A stretch of 20,805 bases of DNA from Bacteroidota bacterium (GTDB lineage: Bacteria > Bacteroidota > Bacteroidia > JACCXN01). Below the pieces are notes generated by a model, which saw nothing but the letters and a program-made list of their open reading frames with translations, was not told where the DNA came from and made no database searches. Below are positions 1 to 6,556 of the stretch, in pieces (position 1 is the first letter of the stretch; each line of letters starts with the position of its first letter). Made by a program: the position numbers and the translations under genes. The DNA is taken from assembly GCA_013696965.1 (NCBI GenBank), contig JACCXN010000040.1:1-20805 (forward strand). The letters are read 5' to 3'.

Positions 1-25
1 AAAAGCCCGCTGGAATCAGCGGGCT
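1..25 (-). terminator. Attenuator-type intrinsic terminator after the trp leader peptide
   Basis: A perfect 9-bp stem, AGCCCGCTG with CAGCGGGCT around a GAAT loop, occupies 4-25. On the minus strand it is followed by a run of T that continues to the window edge. It begins 31 bases after the stop codon of the Trp-rich leader peptide, which is the arrangement expected of a transcription attenuator. The controlled gene, probably trpE or another tryptophan gene, would begin beyond the left edge. I did not find a convincing competing antiterminator pairing. Confidence 0.8.
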
Positions 26-56
26 CAGTATTTTTGAAATAACAAAAAAACAGGAA

Positions 57-122
57 CTACTTCATCCAACCTTGCGGGAAGAAGTGCCACCACCAATTGT
101 TATTTAATAGATTCTGTTTCAT
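57..122 (-). CDS. Trp-rich leader peptide (trp operon attenuator peptide)
   Basis: This 21-codon reading frame begins MKQNLLNNN, continues WWWHFFPQGW and ends MK before a TAG stop. Three consecutive Trp codons plus a fourth near the end make 4 of 21 residues tryptophan, far above chance. It lies directly upstream of an intrinsic terminator and downstream of a good Bacteroidota promoter. Leader peptides of this kind sense charged tRNA-Trp: scarcity stalls the ribosome at the Trp codons and lets transcription continue into the biosynthetic genes. The peptide probably has no function of its own. The target operon is outside the window, so assigning it to trpE or trp genes is inference. Confidence 0.85.
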   Translation of the reverse strand: MKQNLLNNNWWWHFFPQGWMK

Positions 123-131
123 TGTAGACTG

Positions 132-164
132 CAAATATAAGTGAAAAATATTTAATTCTGCAAA
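132..164 (-). promoter_or_regulatory. Promoter of the trp leader
   Basis: On the minus strand TATATTTG (139-132) matches the Bacteroidota -7 consensus TAnnTTTG. A TTTG (164-161) lies 21 bases upstream as a -33 element. The predicted transcription start near 128 is only about six bases before the leader ATG at 122, so the leader mRNA may be almost leaderless. Confidence 0.6.
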
Positions 165-359
165 AAAAATAACAGTAACATAAATAAGAGAATTTATGTA
201 TTGAGGCTATGAAAAACTTGGATCTATAAACACCTTCCTCTGCTTAAAAATAAAATATTTTTTATACTGTTTTCCAATTTTCACTTCTATTTATATGAAT
301 TAAGCCCCCTTAACTATAGTATTCCAAATTTAATTGCAATACCATATTTATTCTCCATC

Positions 360-1337
360 TTATTTAATTTTCCAAATAGAATTGGTGAAATAATTGGCAC
401 TGTCAAAGAAATTTCTTACTACCTGAAAGCCACATTCTCCAGCAAGCAGGTCAATTTCCTTAAGAGAATACTTTTTAGAAATTTCAGTATGAATTGCCTC
501 TCCCTCTTTAAAGGGCACAACCATTTCCAATGCAGGAATTTCTACACTTTGAGAAATTTTACTAATAAGAAAACTACGTGCCTCACCACTCTCAGAATCA
601 TAATAAGGAGAATGTTCAAACAGATCGGGATTAAAATTTGCTTTCATCTCCCGGTTAATTCTGTGAAGCAGATTTAGATTAAATTCTTTGGTAACGCCTG
701 CTTTATCATTATAAGCCGCCAGAATTACATCAGGGTCTTTCCGCAAATCAAAGCCAATTAACAGAATGTCCTCCGAAGCCATTGCATTAGCTATTTCTTT
801 TAGAAAAATTCTGGTTTCCTCATTGGAAAAATTACCAATGTTAGAACCTAAAAAAAGTAAAACCTTCTTGCAGCTTTTTTCTAACTCTTTCAGGGCAGAA
901 AAGTATTCTTTACAAATTCCGGCAACATTTATTTCAGGCAAATTGCTCCTGAAATCTATCAAAATACTGTTGATTGCATTTTGGGATATATCAACAGGAA
1001 CATAAGTAAAATTCAATCCCTTCTTATTAAAATGGTTCAGAAGAATTTTTGTTTTAAATCCGTCCCCGGCTCCTAAATCAACTATTTTAAGAGCTTCGCC
1101 CGGATCCAACAATGAAAGAATAGTTGCCTTATGATTATTTAAAATTTCAAGTTCGCATCTTGTAAGATAATATTCCGGAAGTTCCATTATCTTCCGGAAA
1201 AGTTCATCTCCTCTTTTGTCATAAAAATATTTTGATTTTAAAAATTTAGGTGATGAAAATAATCCCTTAATAACATCTATTATAAAATCACTATCTGCTT
1301 TTGCAGGACTTACAATGTCTACGTCACTTTTTCTCAT
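360..1337 (-). CDS. egtD: L-histidine N-alpha-methyltransferase (EgtD family)
   Basis: This 325-residue protein is a SAM-dependent methyltransferase of the EgtD (histidine-specific, Methyltransf_33) family, which trimethylates histidine to hercynine, the first step toward ergothioneine. Visible family features are FYDKRGDELF (38-47), LPEYYLTRCE (53-62), the SAM loop DLGAGDGFKT (87-96), LFLGSNIGNF (161-170), GFDLRKD (195-201), a conserved stretch near 208-230, and HTEISKKYS (283-291), whose Glu and Ser match the substrate-binding pair known in mycobacterial EgtD. Length is normal for the family. No EgtB partner is visible, although the neighbouring genes to the left lie outside the window. The start at 1337 is only 14 bases from the terminator hairpin of the upstream gene, leaving no room for a separate promoter. 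The gene may depend on read-through. About 235 bases between its stop and the trp leader hold no evident gene. Confidence 0.88.
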   Translation of the reverse strand: MRKSDVDIVSPAKADSDFIIDVIKGLFSSPKFLKSKYFYDKRGDELFRKIMELPEYYLTRCELEILNNHKATILSLLDPGEALKIVDLGAGDGFKTKILLNHFNKKGLNFTYVPVDISQNAINSILIDFRSNLPEINVAGICKEYFSALKELEKSCKKVLLFLGSNIGNFSNEETRIFLKEIANAMASEDILLIGFDLRKDPDVILAAYNDKAGVTKEFNLNLLHRINREMKANFNPDLFEHSPYYDSESGEARSFLISKISQSVEIPALEMVVPFKEGEAIHTEISKKYSLKEIDLLAGECGFQVVRNFFDSANYFTNSIWKIK

Positions 1338-1351
1338 ATATTTAAAGATGA

Positions 1352-1384
1352 AAAAGTCCTTTCATTAAGGTTGAAAGGACTTTT
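1352..1384 (-). terminator. Intrinsic terminator after the lipoprotein gene
   Basis: A 13-bp perfect stem, AAAAGTCCTTTCA with TGAAAGGACTTTT around a 7-base loop, lies 18 bases after the lipoprotein stop codon and immediately before the egtD start. The arms begin and end in A/T runs, so it could work in both directions. On the minus strand it ends in TTTTT. Confidence 0.75.
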
Positions 1385-1402
1385 CTGTAACAAAAAATTT
1401 CT

Positions 1403-2116
1403 TTATTTTTTTCCCATTAATTCATCCAACACCTTTTTATCTATGTTTGGCTGATCGCTGTCTCCTGCATTCTTTTTTGTCTGAAACATCAGTTTTTGGG
1501 TGTAATCAGATTTTTCTCCCTTCATAAGAGAAACTATAGTCTTAGCATAAAAACTCCTTGCATCCTCTACACTTCTTTTTCCCTGTGCAACATCATTTGC
1601 AAGATTTAAAGCAAGATAATTTGCAGCTTCCTTATCGCATCTTGCTGCCATTGTTCCTTTGGTTCTTTCAGTTACAACACTGCCATCGTATTTTGCGATA
1701 TCTGTAAATTTTTCAACCGGGACTTCATAATTGACAGATTGTAATAAACAATCCTTGTGAGGCATTGGGAAATTATGATCAATTTCTTCGTTTGTAACCA
1801 TTGTCATAGCAAAATCGCCTTTATTGTGCCATACTAGTCTGTAATTAGTAACTTCATCAGGCACGCCATATTTATCAACCATTGCAGTAGCTGCTTCCTT
1901 AGGGGTGTCTTTCCAGCTTTTTACGTGATTCTTAACAGATTCCTTTGTCCAGCTTTGCTGTCCCATTGTTCCACTTTCTCCAGTGGTTGTGTTTTGTCCT
2001 CCGGTTGTAGTACTCTGATCATTACCTGATCCTGCCGTCCCGGAGTTACAAGAAGAAACAGTGAATCCAAATAGTGCTGTAGCAATTATCAATACTGCTT
2101 TTAATCTTTTTTTCAT
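1403..2116 (-). CDS. Putative lipoprotein of unknown function
   Basis: The 237-residue product starts with a lipoprotein signal peptide: MKKRLK, a hydrophobic stretch, then the lipobox VSSC with Cys23 as the lipidated residue. A Ser/Thr/Gly/Gln-rich linker (about 24-55) follows, then a soluble domain (about 56-230) starting WTKESVKNHVKSW, with a DKYGVPDEV segment and two later cysteines. I do not recognise the domain. The protein should sit on the periplasmic face of the inner or outer membrane. Its promoter carries a TGTCA-N6-TGACA palindrome with the same spacing as that of the 3308-5186 operon. This suggests joint control by the neighbouring Crp/Fnr-type protein. Confidence 0.75.
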   Translation of the reverse strand: MKKRLKAVLIIATALFGFTVSSCNSGTAGSGNDQSTTTGGQNTTTGESGTMGQQSWTKESVKNHVKSWKDTPKEAATAMVDKYGVPDEVTNYRLVWHNKGDFAMTMVTNEEIDHNFPMPHKDCLLQSVNYEVPVEKFTDIAKYDGSVVTERTKGTMAARCDKEAANYLALNLANDVAQGKRSVEDARSFYAKTIVSLMKGEKSDYTQKLMFQTKKNAGDSDQPNIDKKVLDELMGKK

Positions 2117-2153
2117 GGTTTTATATTTTTTTAGTTAAACATTTCTCTATTAT

Positions 2154-2161
2154 CAAATTTA
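2154..2161 (-). promoter_or_regulatory. -7 promoter element of the lipoprotein gene
   Basis: TAAATTTG on the minus strand matches TAnnTTTG and lies 38 bases before the lipoprotein start codon. No TTTG -33 element is present at the usual distance; the Crp/Fnr-type palindrome at 2183-2198 covers that zone instead, suggesting an activator-dependent promoter. Confidence 0.6.
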
Positions 2162-2182
2162 CGTAACAATTACTAAAAAAAA

Positions 2183-2198
2183 TGTCAGATTTATGACA
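2183..2198. promoter_or_regulatory. Candidate Crp/Fnr-family operator, site 1
   Basis: TGTCAGATTTATGACA is a perfect inverted repeat of two 5-base half-sites separated by six bases, the architecture of Crp/Fnr-family operators. Its centre is 33 bp upstream of the centre of the TAAATTTG element of the lipoprotein gene, placing it near -40 relative to the predicted start, the class II activator position. An equivalent site with the same spacing lies at 3224-3239. Confidence 0.65.
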
Positions 2199-2531
2199 GT
2201 AACCTCAGGTAAAAGAAAATATTTTTTCGTGCTGTATTTTAGAAAAAATATTGACTTAAATAGTTCCGGCTGAATGTAATCAATAGTTTTTTTTCTGTTG
2301 TGGACGGTTCAGTGCGTTTGGAAACTTTGCTACTTTCTATTATTATACCTGCTCATCAGATCCCGGATGCATGCATTCAGGAGTGCAATAAAAGCCTACC
2401 TTCTGCTATGCGCGCAATAATTTGCCTGCCCAGCATTTCTAAACTTTAGAGGGATAATAAGAAACCCTGGCTAAAATCCTTCCTTATCTGATAGTTTTTG
2501 CTTAATTTAATAGTTCCAAAACCAAAAACAA
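2199..2531. other. Intergenic region before the Crp/Fnr-type gene
   Basis: These 333 bases between divergent genes contain no credible reading frame. A purine/pyrimidine patch with ATGCATGCAT near 2369 and a TAGTTTTTG (2492-2500), one base off the -7 consensus and about 30 bases before the ATG, are all that stands out. I could not define the promoter of the regulator. Confidence 0.4.
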
Positions 2532-3212
2532 ATGGAACAAAAATCAAAAGTGTGGTTTCTTGAAAATTTCAATTTCTTTTCTGAATTAACTGTAGATGAA
2601 AGAAATTTTATATGTAAGAACACCGAAATGAAATCATTTGAAAAAAATGAACCGGTATATTTTCAGCATAGTCCTGCCAAGAGTGTGTATTTTTTAAAGG
2701 AGGGAAAAATCAGGGTTTCCAAATATAATGAGCAGGAGGCAGAATTCCTGATTGCCATTTTAGGTGGCGGGGAAATTTTTGGTGAATCGGCAGTTGCCGG
2801 AAAAACAAAAAGAAATGAAGTTGCCATTGCCGAAGAAAAAACCATGCTTTGTGTAATGAGTGAAGAGAAAATGAAAGAACTATTGCTAATGGTTCCAGGT
2901 CTTAACCTTAAATTTGGTCGGATGATTGAAGAGAGGCTTGAAAAAACCCAAAAGCGGCTCGAGGATCTTACTTTTAAAAACAATGAGGAAAGGATTATTG
3001 GATTCATTAAAGAAACGGCACTAAAATCTTTAAAAGATGCCAACAATGAGTTTGTAATAGAAAACTCATTTACACATGAAGATATCGCCAAGCTTACTTC
3101 AACCAACCGTCAAATGGTTTCTTCTGTTATGAGCAGTTTAAAAAAGAAAAAGATCATTGATTATGACAGGAAGAATATCAGGATCCTGGAACTGGAAAAA
3201 CTGGATTGCTGA
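2532..3212 (+). CDS. Crp/Fnr-family transcriptional regulator
   Basis: The 226-residue protein has the standard layout: an N-terminal cyclic-nucleotide-binding-like beta barrel (about 10-120), a long dimerisation helix (about 125-155), and a C-terminal winged helix-turn-helix (about 165-222) with HEDIAKLTSTNRQMVSSVM as the HTH. The effector-pocket segment GGGEIFGESAVAGKTKRNEV resembles Crp, with FGES and an Arg matching the phosphate-binding region, but Asn replaces the Ser after the Arg, so ligand binding is uncertain. The N-terminal Cys cluster of FNR is absent, so an oxygen-sensing Fe-S cluster is unlikely. In the recognition helix NRQMVSSV aligns with Crp SRETVGRI: the Arg180 equivalent is kept, while Glu181 becomes Gln and Arg185 becomes Ser. 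That fits an operator differing from TGTGA, such as the TGTCA sites on either side of this gene. No such site precedes its own start. Confidence 0.88.
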   Translation: MEQKSKVWFLENFNFFSELTVDERNFICKNTEMKSFEKNEPVYFQHSPAKSVYFLKEGKIRVSKYNEQEAEFLIAILGGGEIFGESAVAGKTKRNEVAIAEEKTMLCVMSEEKMKELLLMVPGLNLKFGRMIEERLEKTQKRLEDLTFKNNEERIIGFIKETALKSLKDANNEFVIENSFTHEDIAKLTSTNRQMVSSVMSSLKKKKIIDYDRKNIRILELEKLDC

Positions 3213-3223
3213 GCCTGTTTTTC

Positions 3224-3239
3224 TGTCATTTTTATGACA
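3224..3239. promoter_or_regulatory. Candidate Crp/Fnr-family operator, site 2
   Basis: TGTCATTTTTATGACA is a perfect TGTCA-N6-TGACA palindrome, with the same half-sites as site 1 and a similar T-rich spacer ending in TTTA or TTTTA. Its centre is 33 bp upstream of the centre of the TAAATTTG element at 3261-3268, the same spacing as at site 1 but on the opposite strand. It lies between the regulator gene and the operon starting at 3308. Confidence 0.68.
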
Positions 3240-3260
3240 AATTTTTTGTTTTCAAAATCT

Positions 3261-3268
3261 TAAATTTG
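3261..3268 (+). promoter_or_regulatory. -7 promoter element of the 3308-5186 operon
   Basis: TAAATTTG matches TAnnTTTG and is identical to the lipoprotein promoter element. The predicted start is near 3272, giving a 5' leader of about 36 bases. The expected -33 position holds the end of the TGTCA palindrome rather than a TTTG. Confidence 0.65.
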
Positions 3269-3307
3269 AGTTAACGCTTATAGTTTTAACTTAAAAAAAA
3301 GATACAT

Positions 3308-4045
3308 ATGAAAAGTTCAGAATGGAAAGTAATCCAGGCAGCAAAGGAAGCAGGTTTGCCTGACCCGGGTTTTGAAATTGACCAAAACACAGCCATAGTT
3401 ATAACAGACCCCCAAAATGATTTTTTACGCTCTGACGGTGTTGCCTGGCCCATTGTAAAGGACAGTGTAAAAAAGAACAATACCATTGATAATATGCTTA
3501 CTGTGTTCAAATTATGCCAGGAACACGGAATGAAGGTTTTTATATCCCCGCACTGGTTTTATCCTGCGGATAAAGGCTGGAAATTTGGAGGAAGCCTTGA
3601 ACAATTTATGGATTCAAAGGAAATGTATATAAGGGAAGGACAATTGGACCTGGAAGGGTTTGAAGATTCAGGCGCTGATTTTTTGGAGGATTTTAAACCA
3701 TTCCTGAAACAGGAAAATATAATCCTTTGCAGCCCGCATAAAATATTTGGCCCTCAAAACAACGACCTGGCCCTTCAACTACGCAAGTACAATATCCAAA
3801 AAGTGCTAATGGCCGGCATGTCAGCTAACCTTTGTTTGGAATCACATCTTAGGCACCTGGTGGAACTTGGATTTGAAGTTGGGGTTATTGCCGATGCCAG
3901 TGCCAGCGCCATAGCCCCCGGAATGGACACTTTTGAAGCTGCTCTAATGAATTTCCGCATGATTGGCAGCCATGTTTTCAGTACGGAAGAATTTGAGCAA
4001 GAAATGGAAAAGGTAAATTTTTCTGAGGCATCCAGAACAAGATAA
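3308..4045 (+). CDS. Isochorismatase-family cysteine hydrolase
   Basis: The 245-residue protein has the isochorismatase-like alpha/beta hydrolase fold. The catalytic triad is visible: Asp34 in VITDPQNDF, Lys145 in PHKIFGPQ, and Cys176 in MAGMSANLCLESH, preceded by the segment that forms the non-proline cis peptide in this family. SPHWFYPAD (80-88) is the segment usually holding metal or substrate residues. Family members hydrolyse amides, carbamates or isochorismate; the substrate here cannot be assigned. It is first in an operon with a DUF427 protein (15-base gap) and a flavodoxin-like oxidoreductase, and its promoter carries a Crp/Fnr-type operator, suggesting a redox or respiratory-stress role. 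A decayed fragment of a close paralogue lies at 5371-5490. Confidence 0.85.
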   Translation: MKSSEWKVIQAAKEAGLPDPGFEIDQNTAIVITDPQNDFLRSDGVAWPIVKDSVKKNNTIDNMLTVFKLCQEHGMKVFISPHWFYPADKGWKFGGSLEQFMDSKEMYIREGQLDLEGFEDSGADFLEDFKPFLKQENIILCSPHKIFGPQNNDLALQLRKYNIQKVLMAGMSANLCLESHLRHLVELGFEVGVIADASASAIAPGMDTFEAALMNFRMIGSHVFSTEEFEQEMEKVNFSEASRTR

Positions 4046-4060
4046 AAGCTGGTAATTTAA

Positions 4061-4387
4061 ATGGATATAAAAATGAAAGCGCCCAAGGATGACAGGCTGA
4101 TGCAAGCAATCTGGAAGGGGCAGGTAATTGCAGAGAGTGATGAAACATTGGTTGTGGAGGGGAATAATTATTTCCCTCCTGATTCCATTAAATGGCAGTA
4201 TTTTGAAAAAAGCGACAACCACACTTTTTGTTCCTGGAAAGGAGAGGCCTCTTATTACGATGTGGTGGTAAAGGGAGAAAAAAACCATGGAGCTGCATGG
4301 TACTATCCTGAGCCATTTGAAAAAGCGGCAGAACTAAAAGATTATTTAGGCTTTTGGAGGGGTGTAGAGGTTAAACCGGTGGGCTGA
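4061..4387 (+). CDS. DUF427 domain protein
   Basis: This 108-residue protein is a single DUF427 domain. Hallmarks are the strand segment VIAESDETLVVEGNNYFPP (about 22-40), then TFCSWKGEASYYDVVV (about 55-70) and GAAWYYPEPFEKAAEL (about 76-91), with the conserved WKGEASYY and WYYPEP cores. No catalytic function is established for the family. It starts 15 bases after the hydrolase stop and ends 40 bases before the oxidoreductase, so it is almost certainly co-transcribed. No signal peptide or membrane segment is present. Confidence 0.85.
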   Translation: MDIKMKAPKDDRLMQAIWKGQVIAESDETLVVEGNNYFPPDSIKWQYFEKSDNHTFCSWKGEASYYDVVVKGEKNHGAAWYYPEPFEKAAELKDYLGFWRGVEVKPVG

Positions 4388-4427
4388 ATTTTAAAAGATA
4401 ATATGTATTTAAAAAATAAATTTTTAA

Positions 4428-5186
4428 ATGAGTCTTGAACCAACATTAAATCAAATACAAAAAGAATGGAATGAAACCTCTAAATGGGATTTCTCTGATT
4501 TAAAAGTTTTGTATTTGAACTGCACTTTAAAACGCTCTCCTGAAAAATCGCATACTGAAGGATTGATAAATCTTTCAGCCAAAATAATGAGAGAAAACAA
4601 TGTAAAGGTTGAAATTCTGCGCCCTGTTGATTATGATGTTCCTCCAGGGGTATATCCGGATATGAGGGAAAAAGGATGGGATAAGGACGACTGGCCTGGT
4701 ATTTTTAAAAAAGTAATGGCAGCTGATATTCTTATCATTGGTTCTCCTATTTGGTTAGGGGATAAATCTTCGGTTTGCACTAATACTATTGAAAGACTCT
4801 ATGGGCAATCGGCAGAGTTGAATGAAAAAGGCCAGTTTACTTATTATGGCAAAACCGGAGGTTGTATTATAACCGGAAATGAGGATGGTATTAAACATTG
4901 CGGAATGAATATCCTTTACTCTTTGCAGCATTTGGGGTTTGTGGTACCTCCGCAGGCAGACGCAGGATGGGTGGGCGAAGCAGGCCCCGGACCTTCTTAT
5001 CTGGATGAAAATTCACACGGGCCTGAAAATGATTTTACCAACCGGAACACCACTTTTATGGCCTGGAATTTAATGCATACAGCAAGAATGCTAAAAGACA
5101 GAGGGGGTATTCCTGCACACGGAAATCAACGCAAAATTTGGGATGCAGGGTGCAAGGTGGAGAATGAAAATCCGGAGCACAGATAA
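4428..5186 (+). CDS. Flavodoxin-fold NAD(P)H-dependent oxidoreductase
   Basis: The 252-residue protein belongs to the flavodoxin-like NADPH-dependent FMN reductase superfamily. After a short N-terminal extension, KVLYLNCTLKRSPEKSHTEG (26-45) is the first beta strand and FMN-phosphate loop. ILIIGSPIWLGDKSS (101-115) is the second FMN loop and CIITGNEDGIKHC (146-158) the third. Segment 170-206, rich in Gly/Pro/Asp/Asn, and NTTFMAWNLMHTARML (207-222) follow. It should be a cytoplasmic flavoprotein reducing quinones, flavins, nitro compounds or a similar acceptor; the substrate is unknown. It is third in the putative Crp/Fnr-controlled operon. I saw no strong terminator after it. Confidence 0.82.
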   Translation: MSLEPTLNQIQKEWNETSKWDFSDLKVLYLNCTLKRSPEKSHTEGLINLSAKIMRENNVKVEILRPVDYDVPPGVYPDMREKGWDKDDWPGIFKKVMAADILIIGSPIWLGDKSSVCTNTIERLYGQSAELNEKGQFTYYGKTGGCIITGNEDGIKHCGMNILYSLQHLGFVVPPQADAGWVGEAGPGPSYLDENSHGPENDFTNRNTTFMAWNLMHTARMLKDRGGIPAHGNQRKIWDAGCKVENENPEHR

Positions 5187-5370
5187 AAAACATTTTTCAA
5201 GGTTTAAATAAATTACGGCTATTAGGGAATTACTTCTAGAAATTGGAAATTTTTGTAAAATCTGGGTATTTAATATGATGTTTTTCAGATAATAGTAAAG
5301 GGTGAAAGAAGTTCCTGTAAGTTATTCTATTATGATTTTTTGCAGTTGCTACAGATGCTCCTCTTAATAC

Positions 5371-5490
5371 CATCTGGTTTACCATAAACTTGCCAGTGCC
5401 ATCACCATAGCCCCCGGAATGGACACCTGTGAAGCTGCATTAAAAAAAATTCAGCATGATATCCTGGCTTTTTACTTTTCTGATCGATAG
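5371..5490 (+). pseudogene. Decayed fragment of an isochorismatase-family gene
   Basis: From 5392 the frame reads [17 protein letters not shown], closely matching ASASAIAPGMDTFEAAL (197-213) of the intact hydrolase at 3308; the DNA is nearly identical over about 55 bases. Upstream, HLV may correspond to the intact HLVELGF stretch with several codons deleted, and an in-frame TAA (5365-5367) cuts off anything earlier. After 5460 the similarity fades and a TAG follows at 5488. It is a remnant of a second copy, probably left by a tandem duplication of the operon. The rest of the 5187-5605 gap shows no gene. Confidence 0.75.
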
Positions 5491-5605
5491 TTAAAAGTAA
5501 TCGGCTTTCCCGGTTTCATATTCTTGAAAAGCATGCACATATCTGTCAAGAAGTGAATATTTCCATGTTATTGGAACCTTTTCATAAGTGCCATTGAACA
5601 AATTT

Positions 5606-6556
5606 CTATTTTGATAATACTAAGTATCTATCCTCTAAAAGTATCCGATACTTTTCTTTGTACTCATTTGATAAAAAAGAATTATCAACCCACTCAATCG
5701 CAACAGGTTTGTTATTTATAAAACGTTTAAACACACCTTCAATTTGTTTCTCATTTAGCTCTAAAATTTTTCCAAGCCATTCAAAATTTTCGCGCCTTAA
5801 TTTTTTCTTTTTCCCTTCAAGCGTTAAAGCAAGCTCCTCCTTGTTGCCAGGATTAACAATCACGACATTCAATAGATCGTAGGCAGGAGCAAGCACCCAT
5901 TTAGTATCGGTATTAATCATGGAAAAATTTTTAAGGTGCATGTCATTGTTGCCAGTAAGAAAACTAAAAATGCTTAACTCTAAAAAATACAGTTTGTCAA
6001 GTAAAGTATCGCTGGAATATTCTCCTAAGGCTTTTCCAACCCTTTCCATAGAATTCTTGTATTTATCGAATGCTTCCAAAATTTGAAACATATCCAGCAT
6101 GTGAATTTTTTCCCCGCTTTCTTTCCGGTCAATTCGTTTGGTGATATAAGATAATTCTCCCGATTGCAACCGTATCAAACTTGACTTCACTGTATGTATT
6201 CCAAAAGCTTCTGCGATCCGCATGGTTACATGCTCATTTTGAGGCATTTCTGGATAATGCTCTGAGGGAGGCTTGAAAATATAATTTCCGCCTAAAGCCC
6301 CAACAACTGTTAAACGACCTTTATTCCCATCTACCATAGTATCTTTAACCAATGACAAAGACAGTTTAGGTTGCACACCGGGTAAAGCAATACTTCGCTT
6401 CACTATATCCTTAGCTAACTCAGACATCTGATTTAATGAATAAGATAATAGAGGTGCTTTTTTTGTTCCGAAAAACGCTAAGCTACAATAATCGTGAAAA
6501 TCACTTTCAATTTGTTTGTCCAGTTCTTTATAACAGTATAAACATTTCTTATTCAT
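5606..6556 (-). CDS. hipT: HipT-like Ser/Thr kinase toxin (HipA kinase core)
   Basis: The 316-residue product corresponds to the HipA kinase part without the N-terminal subdomain, which is encoded separately by the upstream gene, as in HipBST systems. It opens with a likely zinc-binding motif, CLYC then DFHDYC (Cys5, Cys8, His21, Cys24). Kinase features are SIALPGVQPKLSL (55-67), the Gly-rich loop with a nearby Ser for autophosphorylation, Lys95 in YIFKPP, the catalytic loop NNDMHLKNFS (Asp205, Asn210), and Asp227 in PAYDLLN. All key residues appear present. I chose the ATG at 6556, which overlaps the hipS stop in ATGAATAA; an ATG at 6580 would add eight residues. Known HipA/HipT proteins phosphorylate aminoacyl-tRNA synthetases; the target here is unknown. 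Confidence 0.85.
   Translation of the reverse strand: MNKKCLYCYKELDKQIESDFHDYCSLAFFGTKKAPLLSYSLNQMSELAKDIVKRSIALPGVQPKLSLSLVKDTMVDGNKGRLTVVGALGGNYIFKPPSEHYPEMPQNEHVTMRIAEAFGIHTVKSSLIRLQSGELSYITKRIDRKESGEKIHMLDMFQILEAFDKYKNSMERVGKALGEYSSDTLLDKLYFLELSIFSFLTGNNDMHLKNFSMINTDTKWVLAPAYDLLNVVIVNPGNKEELALTLEGKKKKLRRENFEWLGKILELNEKQIEGVFKRFINNKPVAIEWVDNSFLSNEYKEKYRILLEDRYLVLSK

Noticed and set aside
2532-3212. FNR-type oxygen sensor
   Set aside because: The protein lacks the N-terminal cysteine cluster needed for an Fe-S cluster, so oxygen sensing of the FNR kind is not supported.
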